Shown here: positions 1 through 7,380 of the stretch, in pieces
How the letters are laid out: every line of letters begins with the position of its first letter
How positions within the stretch are numbered: position 1 is the stretch's first letter
Assembly (NCBI RefSeq): GCF_001552715.1
Contig: NZ_BCRS01000021.1
Coordinates: 1-50,656, forward strand
DNA from: Mycolicibacterium vaccae NBRC 14118 = CIP 105934
GTDB lineage: Bacteria > Actinomycetota > Actinomycetes > Mycobacteriales > Mycobacteriaceae
DNA: 50,656 nt
Direction of reading: 5' to 3'
Notes under the pieces: model-generated
What the model was told of the DNA's origin: nothing
The model's input: only the letters and a program-made list of their open reading frames with translations
Databases searched by the model: none
Position numbers and translations under genes: made by a program

Positions 1-53
1 AAAGCGGCGATGGATGCGACCATCGCGATTAGCACCCGACTGATTGCCTTCAT
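1..53 (-). CDS. N-terminus of a secreted protein (partial, runs off the window)
   Basis: The minus strand opens with ATG at 53-51, and a GGAGAAG ribosome binding site lies directly upstream (54-60). The 17 readable codons give MKAISRVLIAMVASIAA. This has a charged start followed by a hydrophobic alanine/valine stretch, as in a Sec signal peptide. The rest of the gene is outside the window, so no family can be named; small secreted mycobacterial proteins begin this way. The call rests on the ribosome site plus the signal-like start. Confidence 0.5.
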   Translation of the reverse strand, partial: MKAISRVLIAMVASIAA

Positions 54-438
54 CTTCTCCCTAGCTCTGTAGAACAAAGCCCCGGGATGGGGCTTCGCTT
101 TGTCCGTGCCTGGCTACCGCTACATCACACACTTCGCAAGACTTTGATGTGGGAAAGATTAGAAAGTCCACATCTTGCTCTTACGTTGCGCACATCGTTG
201 CATGAGGAACATAACGGGGCGACATCAGGCGGGCAACGCGTAGCTCAACCGGCCTGAAACCGAGCTACTCGCGGCACATCCTTTGCTGGACAACCCGAGG
301 CGGTCGCCCGCCCTTGACGCCCGTCGACGCGAAAAGGCAGTTCAACCACCGCGGAATGTGACCCCGCACTCAGCTATTCGCCAGGGAGTTCTGGGGCGTT
401 ACCCGCCCGCTCTGCGGGCGTGGGAGGGAAAGTACTGC
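54..438. other. Intergenic stretch of about 385 bp without a recognised gene
   Basis: No ORF with convincing codon use or homology was seen here on either strand. It holds a GC hairpin at 404-420 just after the small gene ending at 439, and a 7-bp inverted repeat GATGTGG/CCACATC (146-152 and 168-174). Two mutually exclusive short hairpins lie at 74-103, just upstream of the secreted-protein gene. The 120-240 part is richer in A+T than its surroundings, as a promoter and leader for the gene starting at 53 would be. No known riboswitch class was recognised. Confidence 0.5.
404..420 (-). terminator. Short GC hairpin after the 51-residue gene
   Basis: CGCCCGC (404-410) and GCGGGCG (414-420) form a perfect 7-bp stem with a three-base loop, 19 bases past the stop of the small minus-strand gene. 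There is no T-run, so this is only a candidate terminator. Confidence 0.35.
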
Positions 439-594
439 TCAGTCGTGGTGAGGCGGCCGGTTGTCACGGAGCCACCGGTCGCGGTCCGCCGCATCCTCCG
501 GCGACGTCGAATCCCATTCATCAGTGGTTACGTCCGGTAACTCGTCACCGAAAACCCGATTAACTAGGTCGCGCGACCTCTGTGGATCCGGCAT
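439..594 (-). CDS. Small acidic protein, 51 residues, conserved-looking C-terminus
   Basis: A 51-codon ORF begins with ATG at 594-592 and ends with TGA at 441-439. The product is hydrophilic and acidic and ends in DRDRWLRDNRPPHHD. I associate the tail pattern (RWL-R-x-NRPPHH) with small uncharacterised actinobacterial proteins, which is the main reason to call it a gene. No ribosome site precedes the ATG, but a TAAGAT -10-like hexamer (604-609) lies nine bases upstream, so the mRNA may be almost leaderless. A CRP-like palindrome sits just beyond. Function unknown. A plus-strand ORF that overlaps it (283-540) has no such support. Confidence 0.55.
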   Translation of the reverse strand: MPDPQRSRDLVNRVFGDELPDVTTDEWDSTSPEDAADRDRWLRDNRPPHHD

Positions 595-610
595 CACACA
601 CCGATCTTAG

Positions 611-626
611 TGTGGTCAAGATCACA
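611..626. promoter_or_regulatory. CRP-like palindrome upstream of the 51-residue gene
   Basis: TGTGGTCAAGATCACA matches the TGTGA-N6-TCACA consensus used by CRP proteins, including the mycobacterial Rv3676 orthologue, except at one position. It lies next to the TAAGAT hexamer (604-609), which would suit control of that promoter. Binding is inferred. Confidence 0.45.
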
Positions 627-706
627 GTTTGCCCGAGCGCGACGTTCACCTAGCTGTAACAACACGGATTTGTTGCTTTCACAAATAAAGCGCTCACTGC
701 GGTCCA

Positions 707-729
707 CCAGGAATGCACGCCGTGCCTGG
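707..729 (-). terminator. Weak hairpin after the mprA-moaB2 gene string
   Basis: CCAGG (707-711) pairs with CCTGG (725-729), and CAC/GTG pair inside with a bulge. It lies about 40 bases past the moaB2 stop. There is no T-tract, so this is a weak candidate. Confidence 0.3.
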
Positions 730-767
730 AGTTTCGTCATGCCACACCAACTGACGCCGACAACCCG

Positions 768-1346
768 TTAGATATCCAAACTGGATAGCTGGGCGATGAC
801 CTGGGCCGCCAGCGGTCCGAGCGTGGCCATGCCGTCGCGCACCGCGGCGCGGGATCCGGCCAGGTTCACCACCAGCGTGCTGCCGGAGATACCGGCCAGA
901 CCGCGGGAGACGCCCGCGTCGATGATCCCGGCCGACAGCCCGGATGCCCGCAGCGCCTCGGCGATACCCAGCAGTTCCCGGTCGAGAAGCTCACGGGTCG
1001 ACTCGGGGGTGACATCGCGGGGCGTCACCCCGGTACCGCCGACGGACACGACGAGATCGACGCCTCCGATGACGGCGGTGTTGAGGGCGTTGCGGATCTC
1101 CACCTCGTCGGAGGACACCACCACCACACCGTCGACGACGAACCCCGCCTCGCCGAGCAGTTCGGTCACCAGTGGGCCGGTGTTGTCCTCTTCGTCGCCG
1201 TGGGCGGTGCGGTCGTCAACGACGACCACCAGTGCACGGCCGACCAACGCGTGGGGCTGTTCCATGAGTTCAACCGTATATCTCGGCTCCGTCATCGGTG
1301 CAGCCACACGCAGGTCGGGGCGATGCTGGCCCGCGGGAGTTCTCAC
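768..1346 (-). CDS. moaB2: MoaB/Mog-family molybdopterin-binding protein (MoaB2)
   Basis: A MoCF-biosynthesis domain protein of the MogA/MoaB family, which adenylates molybdopterin before molybdenum insertion. The family motifs are present: SVGGTGVTPRDVTPE in the middle and SGSTLVVNLAGSRAAVRDG near the end. The protein is closely similar to my memory of M. tuberculosis Rv0984. The GTG at 1346 overlaps the pepD stop (GTGA), which favours translational coupling and gives 192 residues. An in-frame ATG at 1295 would give 175 residues, close to the core domain. It is the last gene of mprA-mprB-pepD-moaB2. Why a cofactor protein travels with an envelope-stress module is not explained by the sequence; some MoaB2 homologues have been proposed to have other partners. 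Confidence 0.9.
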   Translation of the reverse strand: MRTPAGQHRPDLRVAAPMTEPRYTVELMEQPHALVGRALVVVVDDRTAHGDEEDNTGPLVTELLGEAGFVVDGVVVVSSDEVEIRNALNTAVIGGVDLVVSVGGTGVTPRDVTPESTRELLDRELLGIAEALRASGLSAGIIDAGVSRGLAGISGSTLVVNLAGSRAAVRDGMATLGPLAAQVIAQLSSLDI

Positions 1347-2728
1347 GGGCTGGCCTTGCCGAGGGTCACGTCGACCGACTGCGTCCGGCCCGACGGGTCC
1401 AGGAACGTCAGCGTCACCTTGTCCCCGGGGGCCTTGGACCGCACCGCCGCCACCAGCGCGTCGGCGCTGCTGATCACCCGGTCGTCGAGTTTGGTGACGA
1501 TCACGCCGCTGGGCAGACCCGCGGCCGAGGCCGCACCGCCGTTGTTGACCTCGACGATCTTGGCCCCGTCGACGCCGACCTCGTTACCGACCTGCACACC
1601 CAGCGACGCGCGCGATGCCGAGCCGGTCTTGATGATCTCGTCGGCGATCCGCTTGGCCTGGTCGACCGGAATCGCGAAGCCGAGGCCGATCGAACCGCCC
1701 TGCGGTCCCCCGGCGTCGGCACCCATCGTGGCGATCGCGGAGTTCACGCCGACCAGCTCGCCGTTCATGTTGACCAGGGCGCCGCCGGAGTTACCCGGGT
1801 TGATCGCCGCATCGGTCTGGATGGCGTCGAGCACGGTGTTCTGGTTGCGCGCGTCGCCGCCGGCGGCCACCGGCCGGTTCAACGCGCTGATGATGCCGGT
1901 GGTCACGGTCCCTTCCAGACCGAGCGGGGAGCCGATGGCCACCACGTCCTGGCCGACCCGCAGGTCTGCCGAGGAACCGATGCTGATCGGCGTCAGGTCC
2001 GACACGTTCTGGGCACGCACCACCGCGATGTCGCTGCTGGGATCGGCGCCGATCACGGTGAACCGGGCCGTCTTGCCGTCGGAGAACGTCACCTTGGTCT
2101 GCGGGTCGTCGTTACCGCCCGTGTTGCCTGCGGCCGTGGCCACGACGTGGTTGTTGGTGAGGATCAGTCCGTCGGGCGACAGGATCACCCCGGAGCCCTC
2201 TTCGGACGACCTGCCCTGATTGACCTCCAACTTGACCACGCTGGGGACCACCTTGGCGGCGACCGCCTCGACCGACCCGGCCGGGGCGCTGGCGGCGGGC
2301 ATACTCGGCGCCGCCCCGGACGCGCTGATGCCGCCGACGCCGTGGTCGGGGTGCACCAGCGTCGCCACCCCGCCGCCGATGCCTGCGGAGACCATCGCCA
2401 GCGCCACGGCCGCGGCGGCCAGGCCTGCGGTGCGGGGCCGCTTCTTCGGCGGCTGTGCAGGGGCGGGCATGCCGGGCCGGGGGTACTGCCCGGAACCGGC
2501 GGGCATCGGGGCACCCGCATACGGGTCGTAGGGCGACCGGAACCCCTGCCGCTGCTGCTCGGTGGCGTAGCGCCAGTCCCAACCACCGCTGCCCTGTTGT
2601 TCGTAGGCACCGGTCTGCTGACCGTTGTGGCTGGCATTGTGCCCCGGCTGGTGGCCAGGGGCCTGCCCGGGGTATCCGGACTGCCGCCCAGGTTGCTGAG
2701 TGGGCGAGTACCTCGGATGGTTGGTCAT
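1343..2728 (-). CDS. pepD: HtrA-like membrane-anchored serine protease PepD
   Basis: A DegP/HtrA-family protease that handles misfolded envelope proteins. It has a proline/glycine/glutamine-rich cytoplasmic N-terminus (about 100 residues), one hydrophobic segment (AAAVALAMVSAGIGGGVATL) and a trypsin-like domain. The catalytic triad is visible as TNNHVV (His), SDIAVV (Asp) and NPGNSGGALV (Ser), and a C-terminal PDZ domain begins near SLGVQVG. I place the start at the ATG at 2728 (MTNHPRY), with AGGAAGAG about 12 bases upstream. A TTG at 2767 would add 13 residues, but it lacks a ribosome site. A 211-bp gap separates it from mprB, leaving room for its own promoter. M. tuberculosis PepD is regulated by MprAB and modulates that system. 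Confidence 0.95.
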   Translation of the reverse strand: MTNHPRYSPTQQPGRQSGYPGQAPGHQPGHNASHNGQQTGAYEQQGSGGWDWRYATEQQRQGFRSPYDPYAGAPMPAGSGQYPRPGMPAPAQPPKKRPRTAGLAAAAVALAMVSAGIGGGVATLVHPDHGVGGISASGAAPSMPAASAPAGSVEAVAAKVVPSVVKLEVNQGRSSEEGSGVILSPDGLILTNNHVVATAAGNTGGNDDPQTKVTFSDGKTARFTVIGADPSSDIAVVRAQNVSDLTPISIGSSADLRVGQDVVAIGSPLGLEGTVTTGIISALNRPVAAGGDARNQNTVLDAIQTDAAINPGNSGGALVNMNGELVGVNSAIATMGADAGGPQGGSIGLGFAIPVDQAKRIADEIIKTGSASRASLGVQVGNEVGVDGAKIVEVNNGGAASAAGLPSGVIVTKLDDRVISSADALVAAVRSKAPGDKVTLTFLDPSGRTQSVDVTLGKASP

Positions 2729-2786
2729 GTCGGTGCAGTGCTCTTCCTGGAGTTGGGACCGTCGCAAGGAAAACGAACGTTGCTAG

Positions 2787-2810
2787 CTCAGCGTGCCCAA
2801 GCGTGCTGAG
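2787..2810. promoter_or_regulatory. Inverted repeat in the pepD promoter region
   Basis: CTCAGC (2787-2792) and GCTGAG (2805-2810) are inverted with 12 bases between them, 59 bases upstream of the pepD start. The CTCAG core resembles the repeats in front of mprA, so MprA control is plausible but not shown. I could not find a convincing SigE-type promoter (GGAAC with CGTT). Confidence 0.35.
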
Positions 2811-2939
2811 AATCGGCTTAGAGATAGATTGCCGTTCTGACAACTTTTCGGGCGCGCCGTCGCGTCAGCCCCCATCATCGCCAACGGTCCGCCGATCGCA
2901 TTCACCTTCATGGCGCGTGTACCCCCCGTGTCGCGATCT

Positions 2940-4379
2940 CTACTCGGTCTGGTCGGGCCCGATCGGGGACGGCCGGCCCGGCAACACCACGTGCATCGCG
3001 GTACCTGGCGGTTGACCGCCCGGCACGGTCTCCCCGATGTGCAGGATGCCGCCGTGTTTGAGCACCACCTGTTTCACGATGGCCAGGCCCAGACCCGATC
3101 CCGGCATCGCCCTGGCGGTGGTGGACCGGAAGAACCGTTCGAAGACCAATCCGCGTTCCTGCGGCGGGATGCCGGGGCCGTGATCTGACACCACCAGTTC
3201 GGCGTGGGTGGCGTCGACCTGGGTGAGCCGTACACCGACGTGGGCCCCGGGAGGGCTCCACTTGGCCGCGTTGTCGAGCAGGTTCAGTACGGCCCGCCCC
3301 AGTCCTGCCGCGTCGCCGTAAACCTGCCACGGGGTCACCGACAGATCGAACTCGATGTCGTTGCGTCGCCGGCGCACGCGCTCCAGCGAGCGGTCGATCA
3401 CCTCGGTGAGCTCGACGGTTTCGTGCACCGCGAAGCCGGCATCGCCGCGGGTGAGGTCCACCAGATCGCCGACCAGCGTGGACATCTCCTCGATCTGGGC
3501 GATGACATCGGCGCGCAGTTCGACCATGTCCTCTTCGGGAATCCGCGGCGCGCCCGGCTTCATCGACTCCATCAGCAGCTCGATGTTGGTACGCATCGAG
3601 GTCAGCGGCGTGCGCAGCTCGTGGCCCGCATCGGCAACCAGGCGGGCCTGCCGTTCCCGCGATTCCGCGAGTGCCCGCAACATCATGTTGAAGGCCTCGG
3701 TGAGGCGGGCGAGTTCGTCGTTGCCGACCACCGGTATCGGGCGCAGATCGTCGGTGCGCGCCACGCGTTCGGCGGCTTGCGTCAGCCGGGCCACCGGCCG
3801 CAGCCCGGCACTGGCGACCATGCCACCGGCGATCGCGGCGACCGCGACCCCGAGACCGCCGACGATGAGAAGCACGGAGCCGAGCCGTTTGAGGACCTGG
3901 CCGGTCGGGGCCAGGCTCTTGGACAGCAGCAGCGAGTTGCCGCTGTCCAGACGCACGGCCAGCACCCGTTGGTGCTCGACGGTGCGCAGCGACATCAGCA
4001 GCGCGCCGTTCATCACCTCCTGCTCGGGCGGCCCGACCGGCAGCGTCTGCCCCTGCTGGTTGGCGGTGTACTTGCTGCGCCCGGGGATGTAGAACATCGC
4101 GTTCATGTCCGAGTAGGCGGTGCCCTCGATCGCCTTGCCCGGGTCGGCGTCCAACGCGCCGCTCTCGACGAGCATCTGAGCGCGGCTGCGGAGCTGGTCG
4201 TCGATGTCGTCGTACAGCGCTCGGGAGACCACCGCGTAGACGGCCACGGCCATCAGCACGACCGAGATGACCACCATCGACATGGCGAGCAACATCACCC
4301 GCCAGCGCAGCGACACCGAGCTGGCCGGAGGGGGCGGGGCCGACTGCCGCCCCGGCCACAGGGCCAGGTCGGCGGCCAT
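2940..4379 (-). CDS. mprB: Sensor histidine kinase MprB
   Basis: The membrane sensor of the MprAB two-component system, which responds to envelope stress. Order: cytoplasmic N-terminus; TM1 at about residues 27-52; an extracytoplasmic sensor loop of about 110 residues; TM2 at about 165-190; a HAMP domain; then the phospho-acceptor helix with DAGHELRTPLTS, placing the histidine at about 253. The HATPase domain follows, with N box (LNLLDNAAKWS), G1 (DHGPGIP) and G2 (GSGLGLAIVK). The ATG overlaps the mprA stop by one base, so the two are translated together. The length of 479 residues is slightly below my memory of about 504 for M. tuberculosis, because the C-terminal tail is shorter. Confidence 0.97.
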   Translation of the reverse strand: MAADLALWPGRQSAPPPPASSVSLRWRVMLLAMSMVVISVVLMAVAVYAVVSRALYDDIDDQLRSRAQMLVESGALDADPGKAIEGTAYSDMNAMFYIPGRSKYTANQQGQTLPVGPPEQEVMNGALLMSLRTVEHQRVLAVRLDSGNSLLLSKSLAPTGQVLKRLGSVLLIVGGLGVAVAAIAGGMVASAGLRPVARLTQAAERVARTDDLRPIPVVGNDELARLTEAFNMMLRALAESRERQARLVADAGHELRTPLTSMRTNIELLMESMKPGAPRIPEEDMVELRADVIAQIEEMSTLVGDLVDLTRGDAGFAVHETVELTEVIDRSLERVRRRRNDIEFDLSVTPWQVYGDAAGLGRAVLNLLDNAAKWSPPGAHVGVRLTQVDATHAELVVSDHGPGIPPQERGLVFERFFRSTTARAMPGSGLGLAIVKQVVLKHGGILHIGETVPGGQPPGTAMHVVLPGRPSPIGPDQTE

Positions 4380-5074
4380 CAGGGCGGGGTCTCGCGCAGC
4401 ACGTATCCCACACCGCGCACGGTGTGGATCAGCCGTGGTTCGCCCTCGGCCTCGGTCTTGCGGCGCAGGTAACCGACGTACACCTCAAGCGCGTTTCCCG
4501 AGGTGGGGAAGTCGAAGCCCCACACCTCTTCCAGAATCCGGCCTCGGGTCAGCACCCGCCGCGGGTTCGCGATGAGCATCTCCAGCAGCGAGAACTCGGT
4601 GCGGGTCAGGCTGATCGGACGCTCTCCGCGGGTGACCTCGCGGGTGACCGGATCCAGCGACAGATCCGAGAAGGTCATCGCCGCTGATTCGGCGGAGCCG
4701 TCGTCCGGGCTGGTGCGGCGCAGCAGCGCGCGCATCCGGGCGAGCAGCTCCTCCAGCGCGAACGGCTTGGGTAGGTAGTCATCGGCGCCGGCGTCCAGGC
4801 CGGCCACCCGCTCCGACACCGAATCGCGTGCGGTGAGCACCAGGATCGGCAGGTCGTCCCCGGTGCTGCGCAACTGACGGCAGACCTCGAGCCCGTCGAG
4901 CCTCGGCATCATCACGTCGAGCACCACCGCGTCGGGCCGTTCGCTGGCAATCAGGTCGAGCGCTTCACGGCCGTCCTGGGCCAGCTCCACCGAATATCCA
5001 TTGAACGACAGCGACCGGCGTAGGGATTCGCGCACCGCGCGATCGTCATCAACGACAAGTATGCGCACCGGCAC
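4379..5074 (-). CDS. mprA: OmpR-family response regulator MprA
   Basis: A DNA-binding response regulator of 231 residues. The receiver domain shows the acidic pair (VVDDD), the phospho-acceptor aspartate at about residue 53 in [11 protein letters not shown], the conserved threonine (LTA) and lysine (LPKPF). A winged-helix domain follows (TEFSLLEML ... [15 protein letters not shown] ... [12 protein letters not shown]). It is very close to M. tuberculosis MprA, which controls sigB, sigE, pepD and its own operon. Three copies of a heptamer spaced by whole helical turns lie just upstream and fit autoregulation. Confidence 0.97.
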   Translation of the reverse strand: MPVRILVVDDDRAVRESLRRSLSFNGYSVELAQDGREALDLIASERPDAVVLDVMMPRLDGLEVCRQLRSTGDDLPILVLTARDSVSERVAGLDAGADDYLPKPFALEELLARMRALLRRTSPDDGSAESAAMTFSDLSLDPVTREVTRGERPISLTRTEFSLLEMLIANPRRVLTRGRILEEVWGFDFPTSGNALEVYVGYLRRKTEAEGEPRLIHTVRGVGYVLRETPP

Positions 5075-5090
5075 AGTCTCAACCCCTCGT

Positions 5091-5140
5091 CTGAGAGTGG
5101 GCTGAGAGGTGAGCCGCCAATTCGGCGCCTTACCTGAGAG
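5091..5140 (-). promoter_or_regulatory. Candidate MprA boxes upstream of mprA
   Basis: The heptamer CTGAGAG (CTCTCAG on the gene strand) occurs at 5091-5097, 5102-5108 and 5134-5140. The first two are 11 bp apart and the third is 32 bp further, so all three lie on one face of the helix, as OmpR-type regulators require. Direct repeats are the known binding mode of MprA. Assignment is by position and pattern only. Confidence 0.55.
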
Positions 5141-5314
5141 TTAGCGGCGGTCGAGGTCGATCAGGCCCAGGCGCGCGGCCTTGAGCAGGCGACGGGGCAC
5201 CTTGCGCTGCTGACCCGCGACGGTGACACCGACGAGGTTGGTAGCGGTGGCCTTCCACTGCGCGCGACGGCTACGGGTGTTCGCACGCGACATCCTGCGC
5301 TTCGGCACAGCCAT
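5141..5314 (-). CDS. rpmF: 50S ribosomal protein L32
   Basis: A basic 57-residue protein beginning [20 protein letters not shown] and ending [13 protein letters not shown], which is typical actinobacterial L32. It has no cysteine and so belongs to the zinc-free (C-) form. The ATG at 5314 has GGAGAG upstream; a further in-frame ATG at 5329 would add five residues not found in the family. It is transcribed in the same direction as mprA and separated from it by 66 bp that hold the MprA-box repeats. Confidence 0.95.
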
Positions 5315-5530
5315 GATCGAGCTCTCCATCTATCGGGGGTGTTACCAGTTGGCACTGCCGGCGAGCCTGGACGTGGCCGGACGCTGGCAATTGTGGTTCA
5401 GGATAGCCGGTGAGCTGGGTCGGCTCCAAACTCACGGCCCGGACCGAAACGCCCGGGCCGGATCGACCTAGGCCCCAGACTGAATCCGGGCAACCTCCGC
5501 GAAACCACCACCCGATACCGCCGGTACTCG

Positions 5531-5550
5531 CTAACCTACCGGTTGGTTGG
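5531..5550. promoter_or_regulatory. TetR-type operator candidate in front of the acyl-CoA operon
   Basis: CTAACCTA-CCGG-TTGGTTGG is a near-palindrome centred on CCGG (6 of 8 arm bases match), 31 bp before the start of the first operon gene. The TAACCT inside it (5532-5537) fits a mycobacterial -10 hexamer, so a bound repressor would block the promoter. No regulator gene lies next to it in this window. Confidence 0.4.
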
Positions 5551-5580
5551 TCGCCTGTCCGCCGACAGTCAGGAGTGTGC

Positions 5581-7380
5581 GTGACGACTGCGCCGTCTCG
5601 GGGTCCGGTGCGCATCGGCAACTGTTCGGGGTTCTACGGCGACCGGATATCGGCGATGCGCGAGATGCTCACCGGCGGTGACCTGGACTTCCTCACCGGC
5701 GACTACCTCGCCGAGTTGACGATGCTGATCCTGGGCCGCGACCGGATGAAGGACCCGGACCGCGGCTACGCCAGGACGTTCCTGCGGCAGCTGGAGGAAT
5801 GTCTGGGCCTGGCCAAGGACCGCGACGTGCGCATCGTGGCCAACGCCGGTGGCCTGAATCCGGCTGGGCTGGCCGCCGCGGTCCGCGCGCTGGCCGACCG
5901 GCTCGGCCTCGATGTCACCGTGGCCCATGTCGAGGGCGACGACCTGCTGGCCCGCGCCGCGTCTCTGGGACTGGGAACCCCGTTGACCGCGAACGCCTAC
6001 CTCGGGGCGTGGGGCATCGTCGAGAGCCTGAACTCCGGCGCCGACGTGGTGGTCACGGGCCGGGTGACCGACGCGTCGGTGGTCGTCGGCCCCGCCGCCT
6101 GCCACTTCGGTTGGCAGCCCACCGACCACGACCGCATCGCCGGCGCCGTCGCCGCCGGGCACGTGATCGAGTGCGGGACCCAGGCCACCGGCGGCAACTA
6201 CGCGTTCTTCGCGCGGGACTTCCCCGACCTGAGGGCACTGACCCGTCCCGGCTTCCCGATCGCCGAGATCCACGACGACGGCTCATCGGTGATCACCAAG
6301 CATCCCGGCACCGGCGGCGCGGTCACCCCGGACACCGTCACCGCGCAGCTGCTCTACGAGATCGGCGGTGCCCGTTACGCGAACCCCGACGCCACCCTGC
6401 GCGTCGACTCGGTCCGGGTGTGCGGCGACGGCGCCGACCGGGTACGCATCAGCGGCGTGACCGGTGAGCCACCACCGCCGACGCTGAAGGTGTCGCTCAA
6501 CCACATCGGCGGATTCCGCAACGAGGTCACGTTCGTGCTGACCGGCCTTGACATCGAGGCCAAGGCCGAGCTGGTCCGCCTTCAACTGGAGAGCAGCCTG
6601 ACCGCCACCCCCGCCGAGTTGGAGTGGACGCTGGCGCGCACCGATCACGTCGACGCCGCGACCGAACAGACCGCCAGCGCGCTGCTGCGGTGCACGGTGC
6701 GCGACCCCGACGCCGAGCTGGTCGGGCGCCGGTTCTCCTCCGCTGCAGTGGAATTGGCGTTGGCCAGCTACCCGGGATTCACCAGCACCGCCCCACCCGG
6801 CGATGCCCAGGTCTACGGAGTGTTCACCGCAGCCCACGTCCCCGCCGACGAGGTGCCGCACGTCGCGGTACTGGCCGACGGCACCCGGATCGACGTGCCT
6901 GCGCCGTCGGTCACCGCGGCGTTGACGGAGGTCGCCGAACCGGCGCTGCCGGCCCCGCGCGAGTACGGACCGACCCGCCGGCTGCCGCTGGGCACCGTCG
7001 CCGGCGCCCGCAGCGGCGACAAGGGCGGCAGCGCCAACATCGGCGTCTGGGTGCACACCTCCGGGGCGAGCGACGCGACCGGTAAGGCCGACCGGCAGTG
7101 GGGGTGGCTGGTCCACACGCTGACCGTCGACGCGTTGCGCGCGCTGCTGCCCGAGACCGCCGACCTGCCGGTCACCCGGCACGTGCTGCCGAACCTGCGC
7201 GCGGTGAACTTCGTCATCGACGGAATCCTCGGTCAGGGCGTGGCCTACCAGGCCCGCTTCGACCCCCAGGCAAAGGGCCTCGGTGAATGGCTGCGCAGCC
7301 GCCACGTCGACATACCTGTCGAATTGTGCTCCGACATACCTGTCGGAATGTGCCCCGACATACCTGAGGAGTTGCTCTGA
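5581..7380 (+). CDS. AtuA-like acyclic terpene utilisation family protein (DUF1446)
   Basis: A 599-residue protein with a long N-terminal AtuA/DUF1446 domain (starts PVRIGNCSGFYGDR; GDYLAELTMLILGRDRM; VANAGGLNP). A C-terminal ferredoxin-like AtuA domain follows near residue 475 (GARSGDKGGSANIGVWVH). AtuA is needed for growth on citronellol/geraniol in Pseudomonas, but its biochemical role is unclear. The start is GTG at 5581 with AGGAG six bases before it; the ORF is open further upstream, but there is no ribosome site there. It heads the operon, and its stop overlaps the next ATG (TGATG). The last 24 residues are encoded by a 24-bp tandem repeat that may be a recent addition. M. tuberculosis Rv0976c is the apparent counterpart. 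Confidence 0.85.
   Translation: MTTAPSRGPVRIGNCSGFYGDRISAMREMLTGGDLDFLTGDYLAELTMLILGRDRMKDPDRGYARTFLRQLEECLGLAKDRDVRIVANAGGLNPAGLAAAVRALADRLGLDVTVAHVEGDDLLARAASLGLGTPLTANAYLGAWGIVESLNSGADVVVTGRVTDASVVVGPAACHFGWQPTDHDRIAGAVAAGHVIECGTQATGGNYAFFARDFPDLRALTRPGFPIAEIHDDGSSVITKHPGTGGAVTPDTVTAQLLYEIGGARYANPDATLRVDSVRVCGDGADRVRISGVTGEPPPPTLKVSLNHIGGFRNEVTFVLTGLDIEAKAELVRLQLESSLTATPAELEWTLARTDHVDAATEQTASALLRCTVRDPDAELVGRRFSSAAVELALASYPGFTSTAPPGDAQVYGVFTAAHVPADEVPHVAVLADGTRIDVPAPSVTAALTEVAEPALPAPREYGPTRRLPLGTVAGARSGDKGGSANIGVWVHTSGASDATGKADRQWGWLVHTLTVDALRALLPETADLPVTRHVLPNLRAVNFVIDGILGQGVAYQARFDPQAKGLGEWLRSRHVDIPVELCSDIPVGMCPDIPEELL
7308..7379 (+). repeat. Three tandem 24-bp repeats at a gene junction
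   Basis: Units lie at 7308-7331, 7332-7355 and 7356-7379, each starting CGACATACCTG. The first two contain the palindrome CGACA-TACC-TGTCG; the third diverges to GAGGAG, the ribosome site of the next gene. The unit is a multiple of three, so the upstream gene stays in frame and encodes DIPVELCS, DIPVGMCP and DIPEELL. Confidence 0.85.

Noticed and set aside
74..103. Hairpins ACAAAGC/GCTTTGT and AAGCCCC/GGGGCTT near the left edge
   Set aside because: The two are mutually exclusive and short, lack a T-tract and lie upstream of a start codon, so I did not call a terminator or riboswitch.
146..174. Inverted repeat GATGTGG/CCACATC
   Set aside because: Seven-base arms with 15 bases between may occur by chance in this length. 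It is noted in the intergenic entry but not called as an operator.
283..540. 85-codon plus-strand ORF in the leading intergenic region
   Set aside because: The arginine/proline-rich translation has no motif. The opposite strand encodes the better supported 51-residue protein over part of it.
2729..2767. TTG start of pepD that would add 13 residues
   Set aside because: There is no ribosome site for the TTG, whereas AGGAAGAG precedes the ATG at 2728. Similarity of the extra residues to the M. tuberculosis N-terminus, as I recall it, could come from the shared ribosome site, so some doubt remains.
3204..4472. 422-codon plus-strand ORF over mprB and the mprA end
   Set aside because: It lies opposite a complete histidine kinase and crosses two genes; no ribosome site or domain.
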